Assembly: GCF_000197735.1 (NCBI RefSeq)
Contig: NC_014550.1
Location: forward strand, 2,728,001-2,792,000
Reading direction: 5' to 3'
Origin: Glutamicibacter arilaitensis Re117
GTDB lineage: Bacteria; Actinomycetota; Actinomycetes; Actinomycetales; Micrococcaceae
DNA length: 64,000 nucleotides
Positions 26,871 through 35,154 of this stretch are shown here, in pieces. The notes under the pieces are model-generated. The model saw only the letters and a list, made by a program, of their open reading frames with translations, had not been told where the DNA came from and searched no databases. Each line of letters starts with the position of its first letter. Position 1 is the first letter of the stretch. The translations under genes and the position numbers were made by a program.

Positions 26871-26951
26871 TAACCTTAACCTTACCAGCAAGAGCGTGAC
26901 CGGGAACACCTCAAATTGTTGTTCGCGAGAATTCTCCACCCCGCCCGCTAC

Positions 26952-27674
26952 TCAGGAATTCCGTGCGAGATCACTCAGGTGATCGAGCCCCTCCTCGCTC
27001 ATGCCCTGGGACAGCAGATAGGAGCGGGCCGTACCAAGCCATGCACAGAATTCCGACAGGGCCGTGGCTCTTTCTTGAATGATTTCCCGCAGCTCTTCTT
27101 CACCCCGATAGCTCTCGTAGGGATGCTTTCGCGGCGAGACACGACGCCATTCATTGATACCCCGCACCGCCAGCTCATCATGGACGAGAATCTGATCCCG
27201 GGAACCTGCGAGATCCAGCAGTATGGTGGCAATCAAGCCGGAGCGGTCGCGGCCTGCCGAACAGTGGATCACGGTTGACCCTTGGGAGTTCGCCAAATTC
27301 TCGAAGACTGCACGCAGTTGGTCGCCGAATTCTTCGCACACCAACCTGTACATGGCGGTGTGATTCATATATGGCACGGCAATCGATTCGAACCTCGGAT
27401 TGCCGGGCGTCTCCAGCGGCAGGTTCACCAGTTCAATGCCGGAGAACGCTGCCTGGGGTACGGCGGGGTCATGCTCCCGCCGGCGGATCTCGTTGGGGTT
27501 GCGCAGGTCCACGACTTTGCTGACTCCGCCCTCGTGCATTTGCTGCCAGCCCCGGGCACTAAGCCACTCGTGGCGACCCATTCGATAAAAGGCTCCGCAA
27601 ATATGCCGCGCATTCACGGATCCTTCCCATTCCAGATCTCCGCTTTGCTTTTGATAGTTCAGGCCCTGGCTCAT
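26952..27674 (-). CDS. Protein tyrosine/serine phosphatase (MptpB-like)
   Basis: 240 aa, Y_phosphatase3 family. The P-loop is HCSAGRDRSG with nucleophile C138 and R144 in CX5R form. The N-terminal segment FYRMGRHEWLSARGWQQM and VVDLRNPNEIR (54-64) are the usual family signatures. Such enzymes dephosphorylate phosphotyrosine/serine or phosphoinositides. It is divergent from a RIO-like kinase, which makes a kinase/phosphatase pair conceivable, but no substrate is known. Start ATG 27674. Confidence 0.88.
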   Translation of the reverse strand: MSQGLNYQKQSGDLEWEGSVNARHICGAFYRMGRHEWLSARGWQQMHEGGVSKVVDLRNPNEIRRREHDPAVPQAAFSGIELVNLPLETPGNPRFESIAVPYMNHTAMYRLVCEEFGDQLRAVFENLANSQGSTVIHCSAGRDRSGLIATILLDLAGSRDQILVHDELAVRGINEWRRVSPRKHPYESYRGEEELREIIQERATALSEFCAWLGTARSYLLSQGMSEEGLDHLSDLARNS

Positions 27675-27758
27675 TTACCCATTGCAACATATTGATTCTC
27701 TGTTGTAGAGTTCTACTCATTGGCAACTGCCAATCAGTCTATTGAAGGAGGGGTAACG

Positions 27759-27857
27759 ATGATTGCCTACCGCCGTTCCCGGTCATTGATCTCTTTTTCT
27801 AAGGACTTATCCCCATGCATTTTCCTGCTGGAGAACCAACCACCAGCTCACAGGTAA
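27759..27857 (+). CDS. Possible 32-aa leader ORF overlapping the RIO-kinase start
   Basis: ATG 27759 is preceded by GAAGGAGGGG, a stronger ribosome site than that of the kinase gene itself. The peptide starts MIAYRRSRSLISFSKDLS and contains many Arg/Ser codons and TTA. It runs through the kinase ATG (27815) in another frame and stops at 27857. No homolog is recognised. It could be a regulatory uORF or an artefact of the purine-rich leader. Confidence 0.35.
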   Translation: MIAYRRSRSLISFSKDLSPCIFLLENQPPAHR

Positions 27858-28717
27858 CCTCGTCCAACTTCGCTGACGCAGATACCAAACTCAAATTCCG
27901 CAGGCACAAGCCCGTATGGAACGAATCATCCTCGGATGAGCCACCGGCTGGCCAGCGCTACTCCACCTGGCCGTTTATCGAAAAGGGCATGCGCGGGCCG
28001 CAACCATACCCGCTATGGCTGATTGAGGACGCCGGTGCCGTAGACACCGAATTAGGCATCCTCAAAACCGGCAAAGAAGGCGACGTCTTCCTGTTGGAAC
28101 GAGCAACACAGGAGCGCTCAAGCTTACTGGCCGCCAAACGCTATCGCTCCCGCGACCACCTGCAATTCAGCCGTTCGCAAGCTTATAGCGATGGCAGGTC
28201 TGCCCGGCGCTCGCGCGATAATCGAGCCATCAGCAACAATTCCGCCTACGGCCGGGACATCGCCGCTTTGCAGTGGGCCAACGCGGAATGGACCTACCTC
28301 TTGCGCTGTTACGAAGCCGGCATTTCGGTGCCGTATCCGGTACAGATTGACGGCACCGAAATCCTCATGGAATTCATTGCCGACCCGGACAATTCGCTGG
28401 CGGCAGCACCCCGCCTGCAACAGCTTGCGCGCTTTGATCCACGGCTTCCCGCACTATGGGATCAACTCACTGACGCCCTTGAGAAGTTCGCTGGATTGGG
28501 CATTGCCCATGGCGACCTGTCCGCCTACAACCTCCTGGTTTCCGGCGAGCGCCTAGTGGTCATCGATGTTCCGCAGTGCGTGGATTTGGCGGGCAATCCG
28601 CAAGGCATGGACTTCTTGCACCGCGACTGCGTCAATTTGTGCGAGTGGTTTGATTCCAAGGGACTGTCACATGATCCAGATGAGCTCTTTGCTTCACTGC
28701 TAGGACATCTCTTCTAG
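27815..28717 (+). CDS. RIO-type atypical protein kinase
   Basis: 300-residue kinase-like protein of the RIO1 family as found in bacteria. After a Ser-rich N-terminus comes the flexible nucleotide loop GILKTGKEGDVFLLER (81-96), the ATP-anchoring Lys K108 (AAKRYRS), the catalytic loop HGDLSAYNLLV (H232, D234, N239) and the metal-binding D251 (VIDVPQCVD). RIO kinases act in ribosome maturation in eukaryotes; bacterial roles are unsettled. Start ATG 27815 has AAGGA about nine bases upstream, and a small upstream ORF overlaps it. A strong terminator follows. Confidence 0.88.
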   Translation: MHFPAGEPTTSSQVTSSNFADADTKLKFRRHKPVWNESSSDEPPAGQRYSTWPFIEKGMRGPQPYPLWLIEDAGAVDTELGILKTGKEGDVFLLERATQERSSLLAAKRYRSRDHLQFSRSQAYSDGRSARRSRDNRAISNNSAYGRDIAALQWANAEWTYLLRCYEAGISVPYPVQIDGTEILMEFIADPDNSLAAAPRLQQLARFDPRLPALWDQLTDALEKFAGLGIAHGDLSAYNLLVSGERLVVIDVPQCVDLAGNPQGMDFLHRDCVNLCEWFDSKGLSHDPDELFASLLGHLF

Positions 28718-28727
28718 GATCCAGAGG

Positions 28728-28773
28728 GACAATGGCCTCCGCCAGTCATTCCTGACCGGCGGAGGCCATTGTC
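28728..28773. terminator. Bidirectional terminator between RIO kinase and paaH
   Basis: Perfect 16-base arms GACAATGGCCTCCGCC / GGCGGAGGCCATTGTC with a 14-base loop, between convergent stops at 28717 and 28798. No long T tract. Confidence 0.8.
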
Positions 28774-28797
28774 GCTGAAGGTTATATGGCGGGTTTC

Positions 28798-29670
28798 CTA
28801 CCAGCTGTAGAAGCCTTGGCCGCTCTTGCGCCCCAGCTTGCCCTCGGCCACCATATCCCTGAGGATCTGCGGTGGAGCAAACCGGTCACCCAAGGTCTCA
28901 TGGAGGTATTCTGCGATTCCCAGGCGCACATCCAAGCCGACAATGTCGGTGGTTTTCAGCGGTCCGGTCGGGTGCTTGTAACCCAGGACCATGGCATTAT
29001 CGATGTCTTCGGCGCTGGCTACGCCTTCTTCCACCATGCGCATGGCTTCCAGGGCGATTGCCACGCCCAGGCGCGAAGAAGCGAAGCCCGGAGCGTCATT
29101 GACCACCACGGCGGTCTTCCCCAGCGCCTGTACCCAGCTGCGCGATGCATCAACCAGGTTCTTATCAGTCTGCTCGCCGATGACCACCTCGATGAGCGTC
29201 GAGGCGGGCACCGGGTTGAAGAAATGAAGCCCGAGGAACTTGCCGGGCCGAGCCAGTTCCTTAGCCAGCCCGCTGACCGACAGGGAGGACGTATTCGAGG
29301 CCAGCACGGCCTCGGCGTCCAGCACCTGCTCCACAGCCTGCAGCGAGGAGACCTTCAAATCCCAGATTTCCGGAACTGCCTCGATCACCAATTGAGCGGT
29401 GGCGAATTGCTCGTAGTCCGTGCTCACCGAGAAACGCTGCATGAGCTCATCTTTGGATTCGCACACGACGCCGCGCGCGATGGACTTGTCGACGGACTCG
29501 GCGACCCTCTCATAGGCAGCCTGCGCAGAGGCCTCATCGCGCTCAACGACAACCACCGTGCTGCCACTGGTCAGCAGGGCGTGGGCGATTCCCGCGCCCA
29601 TGCGGCCGCCGCCGAGTACTCCGCTGTACTTAGGCAGCTGGCCCATCACAATTTCATTGGTTGCACTCAT
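28798..29670 (-). CDS. paaH: 3-hydroxyadipyl-CoA dehydrogenase PaaH
   Basis: NAD-dependent 3-hydroxyacyl-CoA dehydrogenase, 290 aa, for the late beta-oxidation-like part of phenylacetate breakdown. The NAD fold starts at GVLGGGRMGAGIA (17-29). Catalytic residues are E97 (VIEAVPE), H149 and N152 (GLHFFNPVPAS). The C-terminal half has the usual GFASSRLGVAIALEAMRMVEEG and HPTGPLKTTDIVGLD. It is last in paaJ-paaF-paaH as transcribed, starting two bases after the paaF stop. Confidence 0.9.
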   Translation of the reverse strand: MSATNEIVMGQLPKYSGVLGGGRMGAGIAHALLTSGSTVVVVERDEASAQAAYERVAESVDKSIARGVVCESKDELMQRFSVSTDYEQFATAQLVIEAVPEIWDLKVSSLQAVEQVLDAEAVLASNTSSLSVSGLAKELARPGKFLGLHFFNPVPASTLIEVVIGEQTDKNLVDASRSWVQALGKTAVVVNDAPGFASSRLGVAIALEAMRMVEEGVASAEDIDNAMVLGYKHPTGPLKTTDIVGLDVRLGIAEYLHETLGDRFAPPQILRDMVAEGKLGRKSGQGFYSW

Positions 29671-29672
29671 GG

Positions 29673-30467
29673 TTACTTCTTCTTTCGATCAAGGAATGCC
29701 TGCATGCGTTCAAACTTGGCTTGGGATTCGAACAGCATCCCCTGGGCCAAAGTGTCGATGGCCGGATGGGCTTCACGCGGAGCGTGGAATACCGACTTGG
29801 TGATCCGCACAGCCAAGGGATCCTGGGCCGCAATGCGATCAGCCAGCGCCTCAGCCGCCGCATCCAGTTCGCTGGCCGGATGCATTTCCGTGATCAGTCC
29901 TGTTTCCAGGCACTGCCGGCCGGTGAGCACCTTGCCAGCCAGGAGGATCTCCTTGGCCATCGGTTCACCCACCAGCTCCTTGAGCCTCCAGGTCGCGCCG
30001 GCCGCGGCGATGATGCCGAGGTTGGTTTCGGGATTGCCCATGCGCAGCTCTTCGGTGCCGATGCGGAAGTCCGCGGCGTAGGCCAGTTCTGCTCCCCCGC
30101 CCAAAGCAAATCCGTCAAGGGCGGCGATCACGGGCATCGGCAGCTTGGCGACGCGATCGAAGATCCCAGAGTTGATCCCGGCGAGTGCATCATCGCGGCG
30201 GCGTTCTCGCAGCTGCGAAATGTCGGCACCGGAAGCAAAGATCCCCTTGCTCCCCTTGGGATTCGCGGCGCTGGGCGCTTGGCTGGCAGTGCCGGCCAAG
30301 ATCAGGATTTTGGGATTCCTTTCCAGGTAATCGCAGACGGCATGCAGTTCGTCGACCATCGCCTGGTCGATCGCATTGCGCACCTCGGGCCGGTGGAGCC
30401 GGACCCATAGTCGATCATCGGTTTCGCTGACCTTGAGGGTCTGGAATTCGCTATCGAGGCTTTCCAC
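29673..30467 (-). CDS. paaF: Enoyl-CoA hydratase PaaF
   Basis: Crotonase of 264 aa that hydrates 2,3-dehydroadipyl-CoA. Both hydratase glutamates are present: E127 (GGGAELAYAADF) and E147 (GNPETNLGI), unlike in the PaaG-like paralogue at 8043-8828. The CoA/oxyanion segment FASGADISQL is also clear. The start is GTG 30467 with GGAG upstream, one base after the paaJ stop, so the three genes are tightly coupled. Assignment to PaaF rests on residues plus operon position. Confidence 0.87.
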   Translation of the reverse strand: MESLDSEFQTLKVSETDDRLWVRLHRPEVRNAIDQAMVDELHAVCDYLERNPKILILAGTASQAPSAANPKGSKGIFASGADISQLRERRRDDALAGINSGIFDRVAKLPMPVIAALDGFALGGGAELAYAADFRIGTEELRMGNPETNLGIIAAAGATWRLKELVGEPMAKEILLAGKVLTGRQCLETGLITEMHPASELDAAAEALADRIAAQDPLAVRITKSVFHAPREAHPAIDTLAQGMLFESQAKFERMQAFLDRKKK

Positions 30468-30468
30468 T

Positions 30469-31692
30469 TTAGGCTCCTTCCAGCAAGATGGCCGAGCCTT
30501 GACCCACGCCGACGCACATGGTGGCGACCGCCAGCTTGCGCTGCGCTGAGACCAGTTCGCGTTCCATGCGGCCCAGCAGGGTGATCACGATGCGCGAACC
30601 GCTGGATCCCAGCGGATGGCCCAATGCGATGGCTCCCCCGTCGCGATTCACGATCTCTTGGTCGACGCCGAGTTCGCGCATGCTGGCCAGCGACTGGCTG
30701 GCGAAGGCTTCATTGATCTCCATGGCGCCGATCTGCTCGATGCCCAGCCCGGCACGTTCCAGCACCTTGCGGGTGGCTGGAACTGGGCCCATGCCCATGA
30801 TTTCCGGCTCCAGGCCGGCGGCCTGGCCATCGACGATGCGGGCGCGCGGGGTCAGCCCGTACTTCTTCAGGGCGCGTTCGGAAACCACCAGGATGGCCGA
30901 GGCGCCGTCGTTCAGCGTGGAGGCGTTGCCGGCGGTAACTACGCTGCCGCCCTTGACGACCGGGCGCAGTCCGGACAGCACGTCCATGGTGGTGCCGGGG
31001 CGCGGGCCTTCATCGGTGTCCACGATGCTCTCGCCCTTGCGGTGCTTGACGGTCACCGGGACGATTTCATCGACGAAGCGGCCAGCTTCAATGGCGGCGA
31101 TGGCCTTTTCGTGGGACTGCATGGCGAACTGGTCGCACTCCTCGCGGGAGATGTTGTAGAGGCGGGCGACTTCCTCAGCGGTCTCCGGCATGGAGAAGGT
31201 GGCCTTGCCATCACGCGAGTATTCGCCGGAGAGGAACTGCGGGTTGGTGAAGCGCCAGCCGATGGAGGTGTCGAAGGTTGCTCCTGGCTTGGCGAAGGCC
31301 TTGGATGGCTTTTCCATCACCCAGGGGGCGCGCGACATGGATTCGGTGCCGCCGGCGATCACGATGTCCGCAGCTCCTGCCTTGATCATATGGCTGGCCA
31401 TCGTAATGGCGCTCATGCCCGAGGCGCATAGGCGATTGACGGTTATCCCGGGGACTGTCACCGGAAGGCCTGCGAGCAAGGCTGCCATGCGTGCCACGTT
31501 GCGGTTCTCTTCGCCGGCGCCGTTGGCGTTTCCGTAGATCACTTCATCCACGTGTGCCGGATCGATCCCTGCGTCTTCAATGACACGGCGGATGGTCACT
31601 GCGGCCAGGTCGTCGGGGCGCACAGCACTGAGCGCTCCGCCGTAACGGCCTACCGGCGTACGTGCTCCACCAACGAGAAATGCCTCGGTCAT
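30469..31692 (-). CDS. paaJ: 3-oxoadipyl-CoA / 3-oxo-5,6-dehydrosuberyl-CoA thiolase PaaJ
   Basis: Thiolase of 407 aa releasing acetyl-CoA twice during phenylacetate degradation. The acylated Cys is C89 (NRLCASGMSA), the His H359 (ALGHPLGSSG) and the second Cys C393 (MCVGVGQG). EENRNVARMAALLAGLP is typical of the PcaF/PaaJ subgroup. Start ATG 31692 with AAGGAG upstream. A PaaR-type palindrome lies 47 bases upstream; the whole paaJFH operon is thus likely part of the PaaR regulon. Confidence 0.93.
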   Translation of the reverse strand: MTEAFLVGGARTPVGRYGGALSAVRPDDLAAVTIRRVIEDAGIDPAHVDEVIYGNANGAGEENRNVARMAALLAGLPVTVPGITVNRLCASGMSAITMASHMIKAGAADIVIAGGTESMSRAPWVMEKPSKAFAKPGATFDTSIGWRFTNPQFLSGEYSRDGKATFSMPETAEEVARLYNISREECDQFAMQSHEKAIAAIEAGRFVDEIVPVTVKHRKGESIVDTDEGPRPGTTMDVLSGLRPVVKGGSVVTAGNASTLNDGASAILVVSERALKKYGLTPRARIVDGQAAGLEPEIMGMGPVPATRKVLERAGLGIEQIGAMEINEAFASQSLASMRELGVDQEIVNRDGGAIALGHPLGSSGSRIVITLLGRMERELVSAQRKLAVATMCVGVGQGSAILLEGA

Positions 31693-32028
31693 CTGTGCTC
31701 CTTATGCCAAAGTGGTAAGTGACTCTCAACACCTAAACTTACCGACCATTCGTTCAATAATAAAGTCGCGGGTCAGCAAATTTTCACAATTGCACTTTTT
31801 CAACCCTTGGCCATCCGGGCTGCTCCTGGCTGTTCTAATTGCCTTTTATCCCACGCGGTGTCCAATCGATTCCATGTCAGTGGTTGATATTAGAAATTGA
31901 TTCGAATACCCTCTGGTACTTAACGGACTCTGGGAAAATCCCAGATCGTGGACCGCGGCCAAGGCGATGAATTACTTCCTGGCCTTGGGACGATCGGTCG
32001 ACGGAAAGCTGAAAACGACGGAGCAGCG
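31693..32028. other. 336-base divergent intergenic region, paaJ / MHS transporter
   Basis: Contains the PaaR-type operator at 31739-31760 and presumably promoters for both directions. It is AT-rich. No other conserved structure or ORF with a ribosome site was recognised. Confidence 0.7.
31739..31760. promoter_or_regulatory. PaaR-type operator between paaJ and the MHS transporter
   Basis: Outer arms TTACCGA / TCAATAA around CCATTCGT; the reverse reading has GAACGAATGGTCGGTAA. It aligns with the paaA, paaI and paaZ sites. It is 47 bases from paaJ and 269 from the divergent transporter start. Confidence 0.7.
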
Positions 32029-33456
32029 ATGCAACCGGAAAATAGCCAGCCAAACGACAACACGAATACCCATAATTTCACTCCAGACCTTGACCATGAC
32101 ATTGGTCCGGACATGAACACCCAAGAAGGCCGGCAAGAAGTACGCAAGGCCACCGCCGCTTCGGCCATGGGTAATATGACAGAATGGTTCGACTACGGTG
32201 TCTACGCCGTAGCCGTCACCTATATCACCGCCCACTTCTTCCCCACCGAGGGCGGCACCTTCATGGCTCTGGCCACCTTCGCCCTCTCCTTCCTGGTCCG
32301 CCCGATTGGCGGCCTGGTCTGGGGCCCACTGGGCGACAAGCTGGGACGCAAGAAGATTTTGGCGTTGACCATTATCTTGATGTCCCTGGCCACCTTCCTC
32401 ATCGGCGTACTGCCGACCTTTGAAACCATTGGCATCGCCGCACCAATTCTGCTGGTGCTGCTGCGCATGGTCCAGGGCTTCTCCACCGGCGGCGAATACG
32501 GCGGTGCGGCCACGTTCATGGCAGAATATGCGCCGGACCGCAAGCGCGGATTCTTCGGCTCATTCTTGGAATTCGGCACCTTGGGCGGTTTCGCCTTGGG
32601 TACGGCCGTGATGCTTGGCCTGCAAGTGATGCTCAGCGAAGAAGCCATGATGGCTTATGGCTGGCGTATTCCATTCTTCCTCGCATTGCCAATGGGCCTG
32701 ATCGGCCTGTACCTGCGTAGCAAGCTGGAGGACACCCCTGTCTTCCAGGAGATCGAAGCAGCCGGCGAAGCCCAGCAGGGCGGTTCGCTCAAGGAACTGG
32801 TAATGACCTACTGGCGCCCGATGCTGACCATGACCGGTCTGGTCATCGCACTGAACGTCGTGAACTACACGCTGCTCAGCTACATGCCTACCTATCTGGA
32901 AACCCAGCTGGGATTGGATCCCAACGCTTCGCTGGCCACCATCTTGATTGGTGAGGTAGCGATGATGGCGGTCATTCCATTTGCCGGCTCGCTCTCTGAC
33001 CGGGTCGGGCGAAAACCAATGTGGTACGCCTCGGTGATCGGCTTGTTCGTGCTGGCGCTGCCAATGTTCTGGCTGATGGGCCAGTCCTTCGCCTTGGCCA
33101 TTGTCGGCTTCGCAGTACTGGGCCTGCTCTATATTCCACAGCTAGCCACGATTACCGCAACCTTCCCGGCCATGTTCCCTTCCCATGTGCGTTTCGCAGG
33201 CTTTGCCATCACCTACAACATCGCTACGGCGATCTTCGGTGGCACCGCAGCCATGGTCAACGAGGCAGCGATCAATGCCACCGGCTTCCTGCTCTTCCCA
33301 GCCATCTACATGATGGCAGCATGTGTCATTGGTGCGATCGCCATCAAGTTCATGCCGGAAACCGCAGGTGCTTCGCTGCGCGGCACCGAGATCCCCGATG
33401 CATTGGACACCGGCATCCTCGCTGCAGTGAAGCAGGATGAAACCCGAACCTCCTAA
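32029..33456 (+). CDS. MFS transporter, metabolite:H+ symporter (MHS) family
   Basis: Twelve-helix secondary transporter of 475 aa. ATG 32029 is chosen because GGAG lies six bases upstream; an in-frame ORF extends further 5-prime without a ribosome site, and an internal ATG (MNTQEGRQEV) is possible. MHS signatures are MTEWFDYGVYA, GPLGDKLGRKK in loop 2-3, FSTGGEYGGAATFMAEY and GSLSDRVGRKP in loop 8-9. The family moves small carboxylates and betaines with protons. Being divergent from paaJ across a PaaR-type site, it could import phenylacetate or a related acid; proline/betaine transport is the alternative. Confidence 0.85.
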   Translation: MQPENSQPNDNTNTHNFTPDLDHDIGPDMNTQEGRQEVRKATAASAMGNMTEWFDYGVYAVAVTYITAHFFPTEGGTFMALATFALSFLVRPIGGLVWGPLGDKLGRKKILALTIILMSLATFLIGVLPTFETIGIAAPILLVLLRMVQGFSTGGEYGGAATFMAEYAPDRKRGFFGSFLEFGTLGGFALGTAVMLGLQVMLSEEAMMAYGWRIPFFLALPMGLIGLYLRSKLEDTPVFQEIEAAGEAQQGGSLKELVMTYWRPMLTMTGLVIALNVVNYTLLSYMPTYLETQLGLDPNASLATILIGEVAMMAVIPFAGSLSDRVGRKPMWYASVIGLFVLALPMFWLMGQSFALAIVGFAVLGLLYIPQLATITATFPAMFPSHVRFAGFAITYNIATAIFGGTAAMVNEAAINATGFLLFPAIYMMAACVIGAIAIKFMPETAGASLRGTEIPDALDTGILAAVKQDETRTS

Positions 33457-33473
33457 GCACTCGAACACAACAC

Positions 33474-33512
33474 CCAAGGGGCGCATCTGCATTATGCAGA
33501 TGCGCCCCTTGG
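33474..33512. terminator. Bidirectional terminator, MHS transporter / amino-acid permease
   Basis: Perfect 19-base arms starting CCAAGGGGCGCATCTG around a single central T, between convergent stops at 33456 and 33539; CTGTTTC follows on the plus strand. Confidence 0.88.
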
Positions 33513-33538
33513 CTGTTTCAGGCGAGTTGGTTCCCCGC

Positions 33539-34978
33539 TTAGAAATTGGTGCTCGATTTGGCATGCTTGCGGGCGAAACGCCAGCCGATCCACAGCACCA
33601 CGGCAAACAGCGGAATCGTGGCGATGGTGTAGAGCCCTACCGGGAAGACCTCACCATTTTCTCCGGTCAGGGTATCGAAGGAAATCAGCACGGTGATGAT
33701 CAGCAAGCTGACCAGGCCAACCCAACCAGTAACCGGAGAGCCTGGCATGGGCAGTGACGACACCGCGCCCTTCTTGCGGCGCAGCATCAGCTGGCAGCCG
33801 AAGATCGAAGCCCAGGTGAACAGCACGCCGATGGAGGCGGTGTTCAACGCAAGGTCGAAGGCGAAGGATTCACCAAGCCAGATGTTCAAGATGACCCCGG
33901 CCAGGTAAACCACGCCCACGGTAATGATGCCGGCGGAAGGAACAAAATGCTTGTTCATTTTCGACAGCCACTGCGGAGCATGCCCGTTCCCGCTCATGGT
34001 GCGCAGAATGCGTCCAATGGAGTACAACCCGGAATTGCATGAAGACAGCGCGGCGGTGATGACCACCAAGTTCATCGCACTGCCAACCCAGCCCAGCCCC
34101 ATCTTCTCGAAGACAGTCACAAACGGGCTCACCCCGGATTCGTATTCATGCCAGGGCAGCACCATGGCCAACAGCGAAACACTGCCTACGTAGAAGACCA
34201 GGATGCGGACTACTACGGCGCGGATCGCAGAGGGAACTTCCTTTTCTGGGTTCTCCATCTCACCGGCGGCAATACCCACCAGTTCAATGGCGTTGTAGGC
34301 GAAGATCACCGAGTTCAGCACCAGGATGCTGACAAAGAAGCCGCGAGGGAACAAGCCACCTTGGCCATTCTCGTCTCCGATAAAGAGATTGGAAACCGAT
34401 GCTGTGTGCTCCCCTACCTGCGCATTGGTCACCACCATGTAGATGCCCACCGCCAGGAACAAGATAATCGCGGTGACCTTGATGCACGCTGCCCAGAATT
34501 CAAATTCGGCAAAGGCCTTGGCGCTGAACAGGTTAATTGCCACCAGCAGCAGCAACGCGCAGAACGCCGAAACGGTGACCGGCATATTCGGGAAGAAGTA
34601 TTGGAAGTACAAGCCAATCGCTATCAGCTCCGCAATGCCGGTCATGATCCAATTCAGCACGTACATCCAGCCGGAAACGAAAGCGCCCTTGGGACCGAAG
34701 AGCTCAGCCGCGTAGGAGACAAAGGATCCGGAGGTCTGCCGATACATGATCAGCTCTCCCAACGCCCGCATCAGCAGGTAGGCCAGTGCACCGGCTACCA
34801 GATAGGACAGCACCAGGGCCGGACCGGTGGATGCCAACCGGCCACCGGAGCCCATGAACAATCCCACACCAATGGCTCCGCCAATGGCGATCATCTGGAC
34901 GTGGCGACGACTCAGGGATTTCTTATAACCCTCTGCGCTGATTTCTGCATCTTCCCGGTGATGCACTCCAGATGGCAT
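33539..34978 (-). CDS. Amino-acid permease (APC superfamily, AAT family)
   Basis: Twelve-helix amino-acid:H+ symporter of 479 aa. The first helix carries the family signature AIGGAIGVGLFMGSGGRL, followed by ALGELIMYRQTSGSF and FAYNAIELVGIAAGEMENPEKEVP in the helix 6 region. AAT members import Asn, Lys, GABA or aromatic amino acids; overall style is closest to AnsP/AroP-like carriers, but substrate is not readable. Start ATG 34978 with AGGAG seven bases upstream. It is transcribed alone and ends at a hairpin. Confidence 0.9.
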   Translation of the reverse strand: MPSGVHHREDAEISAEGYKKSLSRRHVQMIAIGGAIGVGLFMGSGGRLASTGPALVLSYLVAGALAYLLMRALGELIMYRQTSGSFVSYAAELFGPKGAFVSGWMYVLNWIMTGIAELIAIGLYFQYFFPNMPVTVSAFCALLLLVAINLFSAKAFAEFEFWAACIKVTAIILFLAVGIYMVVTNAQVGEHTASVSNLFIGDENGQGGLFPRGFFVSILVLNSVIFAYNAIELVGIAAGEMENPEKEVPSAIRAVVVRILVFYVGSVSLLAMVLPWHEYESGVSPFVTVFEKMGLGWVGSAMNLVVITAALSSCNSGLYSIGRILRTMSGNGHAPQWLSKMNKHFVPSAGIITVGVVYLAGVILNIWLGESFAFDLALNTASIGVLFTWASIFGCQLMLRRKKGAVSSLPMPGSPVTGWVGLVSLLIITVLISFDTLTGENGEVFPVGLYTIATIPLFAVVLWIGWRFARKHAKSSTNF

Positions 34979-35154
34979 AGATGAACTCCTGACTCACTGG
35001 TCCAGAGGCTGAACCGGTACAAAAATCGTGAAATGAATCCCGTGATCCAAAAGGCGGGCTGAAGCGTGGCGGCGGAAATATCGCGCCCATTTGCGTCTTA
35101 AGCCGTGAAAAGTCTACGCCTGCTTTCTTAGAGTTCGGCACGAAACCGACTAGC

